Shown here: piece by piece, positions 15,471-21,787 of the stretch | Position numbering within the stretch: the stretch's first letter is position 1 | Layout: every line of letters begins with the position of its first letter | DNA from: JAYOEY01 sp038120295 | GTDB taxonomy: Bacteria > Pseudomonadota > Alphaproteobacteria > MPNO01 > UBA2964 | Direction: 5' to 3' | DNA length: 21,787 nucleotides | Assembly: GCA_038120295.1 (NCBI GenBank) | Contig: JAYOLL010000040.1 | Coordinates: 1 to 21,787, forward strand | Notes under the pieces: generated by a model | Databases searched by the model: none | Told to the model about the DNA's origin: nothing | Seen by the model: the letters and a program-made list of their open reading frames with translations, nothing else | Made by a program: the position numbers and the translations under genes

Positions 15471-16439
15471 ATGAAAGGCACAGCCCCCGTTCGGGTGCAG
15501 GGGCCGGCGGAACCGATCCTCGGCCGGCTGCTGAAGGAAGCCGGGCTCGACGAGCCGCCTTTGTGGAAGCACCGGCCGCCCGAGACACGCGCGCGAATGG
15601 CGCGCTGGAAGGAACTCGGCAAGGTGCGCAACGGGCCGGTCAACCCGGAACGCACGGAGATCGTCGATCCGCAGGCGGCCGCCGATGATCTGAAGAAACG
15701 CGCGCTCGATCTCGGCGCCAGCGTGGTGGGCGTGGCGAAGCTGACCCCGATCATGATCGCCGAGGGGATCGAGATCGATCACGAGTACATCTTCTGCCTC
15801 GTGGTCGGCGAGAATTACGAGGCGGCGCTCGGCGGGCCGCGCGTCGTGGAGACCGAATCCACCAGCACCTATGTGCGCTGCGCCGAAATCTCGACCGAGC
15901 TGGCGCAGTACGTGCGCGGACTCGGCTATGACGCCACCGCGCACCATAATGGCGGCGACGACATCATGGCGCTGCCGGCGCTCTACCAGGCCGGTTTCGG
16001 CGAGCTCGGCAAGCATGGCAGCCTGATCAACCCCGAGTGGGGCGCGAGCTTCCGGCCCGGCTTCGTGACCACCTCGATGCCGCTGGCCATCGACGAGCCG
16101 CTGCATTTCGGGGTTCAGGACATATGCTCGAAATGCAATATCTGCACCCAGAACTGTCCAGCAGACGCGATCCCGGCGCCCGACGATTTCGAGATCACCG
16201 AGGGCGTCAAGCGCTGGGTTACCGATGTGGAGAAATGCTACACGGTGTCGCGGCTGCGCGAGCAGTACTGCCATATCTGCGTCGACGTGTGCCCCTACGT
16301 GCACAAGGCGAACGGCGACGCGCGCAAGAAGGACCTCTACAAGCAGTATATGGGCGTGCGTAAAAAGGTCGGCTACCGCACTCCCGCCTGGTGGCCCGAG
16401 GACCCGCCGCCGGACATCGCAAAGGCGCTGGCGGAGTGA
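15471..16439 (+). CDS. Short reductive dehalogenase-like (RdhA family) two-[4Fe-4S] protein
   Basis: 322 residues. The cluster motifs are C219-x2-C222-x2-C225-x3-C229-P and C256-x10-C267-x2-C270-x3-C274-P. They are preceded by GFGELGKHGSLINPEWGASF and then TTSMPLAIDEPLHFGVQDIC, the same block order as in the 442-residue paralogue upstream in the window (GLGEMSRIGELVLNP..., TTDLPLAVDKPIDFG). The DL-to-SM and KPID-to-EPLH changes put it further from canonical dehalogenases. There is no Tat signal, membrane segment or fused reductase. It should be cytoplasmic, binding a corrinoid if the family fold holds. The ATG follows AGGGAGA by seven bases. It diverges from the BNR-repeat gene and is followed 90 bases later by a TauE/SafE permease. 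The substrate is unknown, and non-dehalogenating redox roles are possible. Confidence 0.78.
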   Translation: MKGTAPVRVQGPAEPILGRLLKEAGLDEPPLWKHRPPETRARMARWKELGKVRNGPVNPERTEIVDPQAAADDLKKRALDLGASVVGVAKLTPIMIAEGIEIDHEYIFCLVVGENYEAALGGPRVVETESTSTYVRCAEISTELAQYVRGLGYDATAHHNGGDDIMALPALYQAGFGELGKHGSLINPEWGASFRPGFVTTSMPLAIDEPLHFGVQDICSKCNICTQNCPADAIPAPDDFEITEGVKRWVTDVEKCYTVSRLREQYCHICVDVCPYVHKANGDARKKDLYKQYMGVRKKVGYRTPAWWPEDPPPDIAKALAE

Positions 16440-16529
16440 GTTGCGGCGGCACATCCTTCGAGTCGGTTCCTTTCAGGACGGCTCCCCAGGGTGACGGAGA
16501 ATTTTTGAAGCCTGTCGGACCGTCCCTGA

Positions 16530-17327
16530 ATGAATGAGTGGTTGAGCGCCGGCGTTGCGCCCTTCGCCGGGCTGGAATGGTGGATCGTCGCCGCGGTCGC
16601 CGCCATCCACATGTTTGGCAGTTTCGTACGCGGCGCGTTCGGGTTCGGTTCCAACCTTCCGGTCGTTTTGCTGACCACCTTCCTGCTCGGCCCGCATCAC
16701 GCCATCGTGCTGGCGCTGATGACCACCATCGTCGCACAGACCCAGATGGTCCCGCAGGGACTGCGGACGGCTGACTGGCCGGTGCTGCGGACGGTATTCG
16801 TCGGTATCGTCGCCGGAACGGCGCTCGGCACCTGGATCTTCACCGTTCTGCAACCGGAAACGCTGTCGCTGACGCTCGGCTTTCTGATCGCGCTGGTGGT
16901 GATTTTCGATACGTTCAAGCTGGTCGAAAAGCTGACCCGACGCGTCGACATGCGCGGCTGGCCGATGACGACCGGTTTCTCGATGGTTGGGGGCACGCTC
17001 GGGGGTATCAGCGGCGGCGGGGCGTTCTACTTTCTGGTCGTGTTCCTGAAACATGCCTGCGCGACGCCGACGGCGCTGCGGGGGACCAACCTGCTGCTAT
17101 CGGCGATCACCATGGTCACGCGGCTGGTGGGGCTCATCGTCGCCGGCATGATCACGCCCACCGTGGTGACGGAAGGGGCGCTGCTCATCCCGTTCGTCGT
17201 GTTCGGCACCTGGGCAGGCAGCCGCGCCTTCCGGCGCTCCACGCCGGCAATGTTCTACACCACGCTCCAGATCCTGCTGATGGCCGGCGCGATCGCGCTG
17301 ATCTTCAAGGTCAGCGGGAAGCTTTAA
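16530..17327 (+). CDS. TauE/SafE (TSUP) family membrane permease
   Basis: 265 residues, mostly hydrophobic, with about eight segments (near residues 18-38, 43-70, 86-105, 112-130, 145-172, 187-208, 215-228 and 243-260). The internal repeat typical of the family shows as RGAFGFGSNLPV in the first half and GGISGGGAFYFLV in the second. Members export or import sulfite, sulfoacetate or other organic anions. The ATG has no strong Shine-Dalgarno. The gene follows the short dehalogenase-like gene in the same direction and ends 13 bases before a large palindrome. With three TauD-type enzymes 11 kb away a sulfite link is imaginable, but nothing here proves it. Confidence 0.88.
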   Translation: MNEWLSAGVAPFAGLEWWIVAAVAAIHMFGSFVRGAFGFGSNLPVVLLTTFLLGPHHAIVLALMTTIVAQTQMVPQGLRTADWPVLRTVFVGIVAGTALGTWIFTVLQPETLSLTLGFLIALVVIFDTFKLVEKLTRRVDMRGWPMTTGFSMVGGTLGGISGGGAFYFLVVFLKHACATPTALRGTNLLLSAITMVTRLVGLIVAGMITPTVVTEGALLIPFVVFGTWAGSRAFRRSTPAMFYTTLQILLMAGAIALIFKVSGKL

Positions 17328-17340
17328 ATGCAAGCCTGCA

Positions 17341-17410
17341 CCGGCCCTCTCCCCCACCCGGCCACCCACAGGATACTCGCGATGGGTGGCCGGGAGGGGG
17401 AGAGGGCCGG
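17341..17410. repeat. 70-bp near-perfect palindrome between convergent genes (REP-like / bidirectional terminator)
   Basis: Two 28-base arms (17341-17368 and 17383-17410) are reverse complements except for one position, with a 14-base loop. The arm begins CCGGCCCTCTCCCCCACCCG and continues to 17368. The GGGAGAGGGC core resembles intergenic palindromes that are dispersed in many proteobacterial genomes. It lies between the stops of the permease and the PagL-like gene, so it can fold in either transcript and may stop or protect both. There is no T-run, so a classical intrinsic terminator is not shown. I see one copy only in this window. Confidence 0.8.
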
Positions 17411-17429
17411 CACCGCATGAATCAATCTC

Positions 17430-18185
17430 TCAGAACCTGTAGCCGTAGCGGATCCCGGTATTGTCCATCCCGTCATTGCGGTCGTCGAACAGGCCGCCAT
17501 GCGATACGTGGTCGAGATAGATGGAGATATTGTGCCGGTTGTCGCGGCCGAACAGAACGCCGATGGCGATCGATTCGCGGAACAGCACGCGGGAGCCGAA
17601 CTCGCGGTTCCGCCCCGTGGGATCGTTCAGCTTGCCGTCATGGACAGCGAGGCCGAAGGTAAACTCCAGAAAAATCCTGTCCCAGAAATCCCGCTGCCAG
17701 GCCAGCCCGGCCCAGAGCTGGCTGGTATCGCCCACCGTATTGATATGAACGCCGACATGCGGGTGCGGCGAAAAAAGGAGGCTGAGGAAATCGGGCGAGG
17801 CAAACAGCAGTTCGAAATCAATATCCTGACCGTCCTCGACGTTGCGCGCGAACGGGCCGACATTATGGAGCGAGATGCCTGCGCGCACCTCCGACAGCAG
17901 GTGAAAGTCGGGTATCCCGGAAGGCTCCGGCGGAGCGCTCCTGACGGTTTCGACCGGCTGCGGCGCCGCGCTCGCCGGCGCATAAATTCCGGTCCCGGAC
18001 TGGGAAATGACGGGCGCCGGGGCGCGCATCGGGCCGGTGGAGGGAACGTCGAACGGATGCGCCTCGTAAAGGAGGCGCGTCATGTCGTAGATGCTCGCGC
18101 CGGCCGGCGCAGCGAACGCCCAATAGACAGCTGCCGCTGCAGCCGCGACCGCGCTCCGGACACGCAGCGATCCGTCAGAAGGCAT
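17430..18185 (-). CDS. PagL-like lipid A deacylase / acyloxyacyl hydrolase family outer membrane protein
   Basis: 251 residues from the ATG at 18185, chosen because it gives a good signal peptide (RVRS then an Ala-rich core, cleavage near APAGA-S) and overlaps the preceding gene by only 11 bases. The C-terminal barrel carries the family pattern: LEFTFGLAVHDG, EFGSRVLFRESIAIGV, then DHVSHGGL and NDGMDNTGIRYGYRF, ending in the Phe typical of outer membrane barrels. PagL uses His, Ser and Glu in H-x-S ... E. Here His226 and Ser228 are kept, while the acid appears to be Asp241 one position later. A Pro/Ala-rich linker follows the signal peptide. PagL removes the 3-O-acyl chain of lipid A in the outer membrane; activity here is an inference. 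Confidence 0.75.
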   Translation of the reverse strand: MPSDGSLRVRSAVAAAAAAVYWAFAAPAGASIYDMTRLLYEAHPFDVPSTGPMRAPAPVISQSGTGIYAPASAAPQPVETVRSAPPEPSGIPDFHLLSEVRAGISLHNVGPFARNVEDGQDIDFELLFASPDFLSLLFSPHPHVGVHINTVGDTSQLWAGLAWQRDFWDRIFLEFTFGLAVHDGKLNDPTGRNREFGSRVLFRESIAIGVLFGRDNRHNISIYLDHVSHGGLFDDRNDGMDNTGIRYGYRF

Positions 18186-18864
18186 AGGTAATCCCGATGA
18201 CAACGTCGTGCGACGTGTAGGTGTCGGTCGACACGCGGCTGCCGTCGCTGAACGTGCCGCTGCTGACATCGCCGAGATAGCTGTAGCGGTAGGCGAGTTC
18301 CAGCCGCCAGTCGCGCCCGAGGCTGTAATTCACGCCGGCATGCAGCACCCACGCGAAATTGTCGGTCGATTCCTCGGATTTTTCCTTGATGCCGCCGACC
18401 AGCTTGGTCTGTTCCACATCGGACGTATTGCGCGCCCAGCCGAGTCCGAAACCGACAAACGGCGCGTAATTGCCCGACTGCCAGAAATCGTAATAGAGAC
18501 TGGCCAGCACCGACTGCGTGCTGAGGTTGTTCTCGAAATCGGCATTGGTCCCGCCGAAAATCCGGATGTCGTAGTCGAACCGGACCCGGTAGGCGTATTC
18601 GATTTCGCCGCGAAACGGCAGCCCCTTCTTGGAGAAATCGTAGCCGAGCGCCAGGCTGAAACCGCCGACCAGGTCGTCGACATTGCGCTCGACCGTCGTC
18701 CCGCCATTGATGACGTCCGTATCGCCGACGCCGGAAAACCCTCCGATTCCGCGCAGGGACAGAAGATCGCCGGAATGGGACGGATCGGCCTCGGCCATCG
18801 CCACGCCCGACCAGGCGATGACGCAGACCGCGCCGACAAGCGCGAAGAATCCCCTGAAAGCCAC
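18175..18864 (-). CDS. Small outer membrane beta-barrel protein
   Basis: 229 residues from a GTG at 18864, which starts a clean signal peptide (VAFRGFFALVGAVCVIAWSG, cleavage near AMA-EA). The frame is open to a TTG at 18954, but that extension is charged and would spoil the signal. Alternating strands rich in aromatics (FSLALGYDF, RGEIEYAYRVRFDYD, VLASLYYDFW, YAPFVGFGLGWA, WRLELAYRYSYLG, HDVVIGITYAF) indicate an eight-strand barrel of the OmpA-transmembrane/Omp25-31 or msp4 surface-antigen type, ending in Phe. It should sit in the outer membrane. The stop overlaps the start of the PagL-like gene by 11 bases, so the two are probably co-translated. Its function is unknown. Confidence 0.75.
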   Translation of the reverse strand: MAFRGFFALVGAVCVIAWSGVAMAEADPSHSGDLLSLRGIGGFSGVGDTDVINGGTTVERNVDDLVGGFSLALGYDFSKKGLPFRGEIEYAYRVRFDYDIRIFGGTNADFENNLSTQSVLASLYYDFWQSGNYAPFVGFGLGWARNTSDVEQTKLVGGIKEKSEESTDNFAWVLHAGVNYSLGRDWRLELAYRYSYLGDVSSGTFSDGSRVSTDTYTSHDVVIGITYAF

Positions 18865-18965
18865 GTTCCAGCCCGCTTGCTGATTACCCCTTTTACGGGG
18901 ATAGCGGGAATCGCGGAGCCTGTCCAGACACCCCCCCTGGTCCGGGAGGACCAAAAGACGGGCTG

Positions 18966-20555
18966 TCAGCCAATATCCGAGAACCGCAGCGGCGTCGCCT
19001 CCAGAACATCCGAAACGCCCCTGACCTGGCCAAGCAGCTCTTCCGAAATATCCTCGTCCAGCTCCAGCAGCGCCACCGCCTGTTCGCCCGGCGCGGTGCG
19101 GCCGAGGATGAAGTTGGCGATATTGATGCCGGCGTTCGCCATGATCATGCCGAACCCGCCGATGATCCCCGGCGCGTCGTGGTTCACGGTGTAAAGCATG
19201 TGACGGCCGAGCGCTGCTTCCATCGGGACGCCGTTGATATCGACGATCCGCGGCTTGTCGCCGGCGATCAGCGTCCCGGCTATGGACAGCTTGCGGTCAT
19301 CCGCCGCCAGGGTCAGACGCACCAGCGAATGGTATTCGCAGTCGCGGTCGTGACTGACCACCGACACGTCGATATCGCGTTCGCGGGCGATCACCGGCGC
19401 GTTGACCATGTTGACGGCTTCCAGCATCGGCGACAGGACGCCCTTCAGGATGCAGGCCGTGACCGGCTTCGTGTTGAGCGAAGCGGCATGCCCTTCATAC
19501 TCGATGGTGACCGAGCTCAGCCCCGACTTGACCACCTGGCCGGCGAAGCTGCCGAGCTGTTCGCCGAGCGTCATGTAGGGTTTCAGGCGCGGCGCGTCCT
19601 CGGCGCTGACCGACGGCATGTTGATCGCGTTCACCACCGCGCCGGTCAGCAGGTAATCCGACATCTGTTCCGCCACCTGCAGCGCTACGTTTTCCTGCGC
19701 TTCCAGCGTCGCGGCTCCGAGATGCGGCGTCGCCACCACGTTCTCCATGCCGAACAGGCTGTAATTCTCGGGCGGTTCGACCGCGAACACGTCGACCGCG
19801 AACCCGCCGACCTGGCCCGATTCGAGCGCTGCCTTCATGGCCTCTTCCTCGACCAGCTCGCCGCGGGCGCAGTTGATGACCAGTACGCCCTTCTTCGCGG
19901 TCGCAAGCGACTCGGCGTTGAGGATGCCGCGCGTGGAATCGGTCAGCGGCGTGTGCAGCGTGATGATCTCGGCCCGCTTCAGCAGCGCGTCGAGCTCGAC
20001 CTTTTCGATCCCCATATCCTTGGCGCGTTCGGGCGTCAAATACGGGTCGTAGCCGACGACCTTCATGCGGAGGCCGAGCGCACGCTCGACGACCCGGCTG
20101 CCGATATTGCCGCAGCCGATCACGCCCAGCGTCTTGCCGGTGAGCTCCATCCCCATGAATTTCGATTTTTCCCACTTGCCGCCCTGGGTCAGCCTGTCGG
20201 CCAGCGGAATCTGCCGCGCCAGCGCGAACATCATGGCGATCGCGTGTTCCGCCGTGGTGATGGCGTTGCCGTAGGGCGTGTTCATCACCACGACGCCGTT
20301 GGCCGAGGCCGCGTCGATATTGATGTTGTCGACGCCGATCCCGGCCCGGCCGACGACTTTCAGGTTGGTCGCCGCTTCGAGAACCTCCGGCGTGACCTTG
20401 GTGGCCGAGCGCACGGCGAGACCGTCATAATCGCCGATGCAGGCGATCAGCTCTTCCGGCTTCATGCCGACCTTCATGTCGACCTCGACCCCGCGATCCT
20501 TGAAAATCTGGACGGCGGCGGGGCTCAGCGCGTCGGAAATCAGTACTTTTGGCAT
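18966..20555 (-). CDS. serA: D-3-phosphoglycerate dehydrogenase
   Basis: 529 residues, the long form. SerA oxidises 3-phosphoglycerate to 3-phosphohydroxypyruvate, the first step of serine synthesis in the cytoplasm. The Rossmann motif GVIGCGNIGSRV (Gly147, Gly149, Gly152) and the catalytic residues Arg231 (INCARGELV), Glu260 (VDVFAVEPP) and His278 (ATPHLGAAT) are in place. An intervening domain leads to a C-terminal ACT domain (from about 455, YTVNHDAPGIIGGFG and NAGINIANFILGR), the usual serine-sensing or regulatory part. The ATG is 11 bases below the serC stop, with GGAGAG five bases upstream, so the two genes form an operon in pathway-related order. Confidence 0.97.
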   Translation of the reverse strand: MPKVLISDALSPAAVQIFKDRGVEVDMKVGMKPEELIACIGDYDGLAVRSATKVTPEVLEAATNLKVVGRAGIGVDNINIDAASANGVVVMNTPYGNAITTAEHAIAMMFALARQIPLADRLTQGGKWEKSKFMGMELTGKTLGVIGCGNIGSRVVERALGLRMKVVGYDPYLTPERAKDMGIEKVELDALLKRAEIITLHTPLTDSTRGILNAESLATAKKGVLVINCARGELVEEEAMKAALESGQVGGFAVDVFAVEPPENYSLFGMENVVATPHLGAATLEAQENVALQVAEQMSDYLLTGAVVNAINMPSVSAEDAPRLKPYMTLGEQLGSFAGQVVKSGLSSVTIEYEGHAASLNTKPVTACILKGVLSPMLEAVNMVNAPVIARERDIDVSVVSHDRDCEYHSLVRLTLAADDRKLSIAGTLIAGDKPRIVDINGVPMEAALGRHMLYTVNHDAPGIIGGFGMIMANAGINIANFILGRTAPGEQAVALLELDEDISEELLGQVRGVSDVLEATPLRFSDIG

Positions 20556-20566
20556 TCTAACTCTCC

Positions 20567-21748
20567 TCAGGCCGAAACGAGTTCGGCTTTAACCGTTGCG
20601 AAGGCCCAGTCGAGCCACGGGAACAAAGCTTCGAGATCGCTCTGTTCGACCGTGGAACCGGCCCAGATGCGGAGCCCCGGAGGCGCCGCGCGGTATCCGT
20701 TGATGTCGTAGGCCGCGCCCTCCGCTTCGAGCAGCGCGTCCATCTTCTTCGGCACGGAGGCCTGTACATCGTCCGGCAGGGCGGCGATCTCAGGATCGAC
20801 GATCTTGAGACAGACCGAGGTGCAGGACCGGATCGCCGGGTCCTCGGCGAGGAAATCGACCCAGCCGGTGCGCGCGACCCAGTCGGCCATCGCCGCGAGG
20901 TTGCCTTCCGACCGGGCGACCAGCCCGTCGGCGCCGCCGATGGTTTCGGCCCATTTAAGACCGTCGAGCGCATCCTCGACGCACAGCATCGACGGCGTGT
21001 TGATGGTGTCGCCCTTGAAGATGCCTTCGCTCAGCTTGCCGCCCGAGGTCATGCGGAAGATTTTCGGCATCGGCCAGGGCGGGTTGTAGCTTTCCAGCCG
21101 TGCGACGGCGCGCGGGCTCAGGATCAGCACGCCGTGCTGCGCCTCGCCGCCCATCACCTTCTGCCAGGAATAGGTGACGACATCGAGCTTGTCCCAGGGC
21201 AGCTTCATCGCGAACGCGGCGGAGGTGGCGTCGCAGATGGCGAGCCCGTCGCGGTCGTCGGCGATCCAGTCGCCGTCCGGCACGCGAACGCCGGAGGTCG
21301 TGCCGTTCCAGGTGAAGACCACGTCGCGCGACCAGTCGACCTGGTTCAGGTCGGGGATCTCGCCGTAACCGGCGGTAAAGGTGCGCACGTCCTCCAGCCG
21401 GAGCTGTTTCAGGATATCGCTGACCCAGCCTTCGCCGAAGCTTTCCCAGGCGAGAACGTCGACGCCGCGCGGGCCGAGCAGCGACCAGAGCGCCATCTCG
21501 ACCGCGCCGGTGTCGGATGCCGGCACGATGCCGATGCGATAATCGTCGGGCAGGCCGAGCAGCGCGCGCGAGCGGTCCATCGCCTCGACGATTTTCGCCT
21601 TACCGTCCTTCGACCGGTGCGACCGGCCGAGCTGCGCATCGGCGAGAACGTCAGGCGACCATCCCGGGCGCTTGGCGCAGGGGCCGGATGAAAAACACGG
21701 ATTGTTGGGGAACCCGGCAGGACGCACGGGTTTTGTCGATTCTGTCAT
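20567..21748 (-). CDS. serC: Phosphoserine aminotransferase, alphaproteobacterial type
   Basis: 393 residues. SerC converts 3-phosphohydroxypyruvate and glutamate to phosphoserine and 2-oxoglutarate with PLP, directly after SerA. The Schiff-base lysine is Lys197 in SWQKVMGGEAQHG, and ICDATSAAF carries the Asp that contacts the PLP ring nitrogen. The N-terminus NNPCFSSGPCAKRPGW and the LGRSHRSKDGKAK motif are typical of the longer alpha/archaeal SerC group rather than the 360-residue enterobacterial one. GGGAGAG lies a few bases before the ATG. It is first in the serC-serA operon; its promoter lies at or beyond the right edge of the window. Confidence 0.96.
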   Translation of the reverse strand: MTESTKPVRPAGFPNNPCFSSGPCAKRPGWSPDVLADAQLGRSHRSKDGKAKIVEAMDRSRALLGLPDDYRIGIVPASDTGAVEMALWSLLGPRGVDVLAWESFGEGWVSDILKQLRLEDVRTFTAGYGEIPDLNQVDWSRDVVFTWNGTTSGVRVPDGDWIADDRDGLAICDATSAAFAMKLPWDKLDVVTYSWQKVMGGEAQHGVLILSPRAVARLESYNPPWPMPKIFRMTSGGKLSEGIFKGDTINTPSMLCVEDALDGLKWAETIGGADGLVARSEGNLAAMADWVARTGWVDFLAEDPAIRSCTSVCLKIVDPEIAALPDDVQASVPKKMDALLEAEGAAYDINGYRAAPPGLRIWAGSTVEQSDLEALFPWLDWAFATVKAELVSA

Positions 21749-21787
21749 GTAACTCTCCCTTCCAGAAGAGCCGCGACCCGTTGGGGG
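21749..21787 (-). promoter_or_regulatory. serC leader end with ribosome site and a small hairpin
   Basis: On the minus strand the 39 visible leader bases contain CTCTT-CTGG-AAGGG, a five-pair stem (one G-U) whose right arm enters the GGGAGAG ribosome site. Such a stem could mask the ribosome site. A conserved serC leader RNA is known in some Alphaproteobacteria, but I cannot confirm a match and the leader is cut by the window edge. Confidence 0.3.

Noticed and set aside
18186..18269. Upstream extension of the PagL-like protein to 18269
   Set aside because: It would overlap the barrel gene by 95 bases and destroy the signal peptide; the ATG at 18185 fits.
18938..18953. TGGTCC-GGGA-GGACCA hairpin as serA terminator
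   Set aside because: On the minus strand it is followed by a G-run instead of T residues, so intrinsic termination is not supported.
18865..18954. TTG at 18954 as start of the beta-barrel protein
   Set aside because: The added 30 residues are charged and would bury the signal peptide that begins at the GTG at 18864.
19179..20711. 510-residue plus-strand frame opposite serA
   Set aside because: Low-complexity Arg/His/Asp/Val composition typical of the complement of a GC-rich gene; serA is unmistakable on the other strand.
1..21787. Mobile element, CRISPR array, tRNA or rRNA
   Set aside because: I found no transposase or integrase-like protein, no regularly spaced direct repeats and no recognisable RNA gene.

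Overview
The window looks like a draft-genome piece of a free-living alphaproteobacterium, probably of the Rhodospirillales/Rhizobiales kind. The evidence is the high GC content, the serC-serA pair with the long alphaproteobacterial SerC type, the small beta-barrel outer membrane proteins, and many catabolic families typical of marine or soil Alphaproteobacteria. A run of exactly 100 N (3060-3159) marks a scaffold join. I see no phage, transposase, CRISPR array, tRNA or rRNA.

Left part (1-5517). The 3' end of a periplasmic amino-acid-type binding protein is followed by an orphan membrane sensor histidine kinase. On the minus strand lies an operon read leftward from about 5550. It holds three tandem TauD/TfdA-type Fe(II)/2-oxoglutarate dioxygenases joined by TGATG stop/start overlaps, then the C-terminal half of a protein like 4,5-dihydroxyphthalate decarboxylase. 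The N run sits between the third dioxygenase and the decarboxylase. The single reading frame that seems to cross it is a chimera of two unrelated genes, so the real gap must be much longer than 100 bases.

Middle (5518-13093). A divergent promoter region separates the dioxygenase operon from a plus-strand series: ornithine cyclodeaminase/mu-crystallin family protein, MarR regulator, Lin0512-family protein, glutathione transferase with an N-terminal Cys, and a reductive-dehalogenase-like two-[4Fe-4S] protein. A CPA2 (Kef-type) antiporter, a SAM methyltransferase and a cysteine-less carboxymuconolactone decarboxylase family protein follow. The first five read as one small-molecule catabolic or detoxification cassette under its own MarR regulator; the substrate is unknown.

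Right part (13107-21787). On the minus strand are a zinc alcohol dehydrogenase and a BNR/Asp-box repeat protein broken by one in-frame TGA. Divergent from these are a second, shorter reductive-dehalogenase-like protein and a TauE/SafE-type permease. A 70-bp near-perfect palindrome separates them from a minus-strand block: a PagL-like lipid A deacylase, a beta-barrel outer membrane protein, and the serine biosynthesis genes serA and serC.

The points most worth following are the two cytoplasmic RdhA-like proteins, which have no Tat signal, membrane anchor or fused reductase, with one of them beside a Cys-type GST. Next come the triple dioxygenase array, the false fusion across the gap, the nonsense codon in the BNR gene, and the PagL-like enzyme with Asp where PagL has its catalytic Glu.
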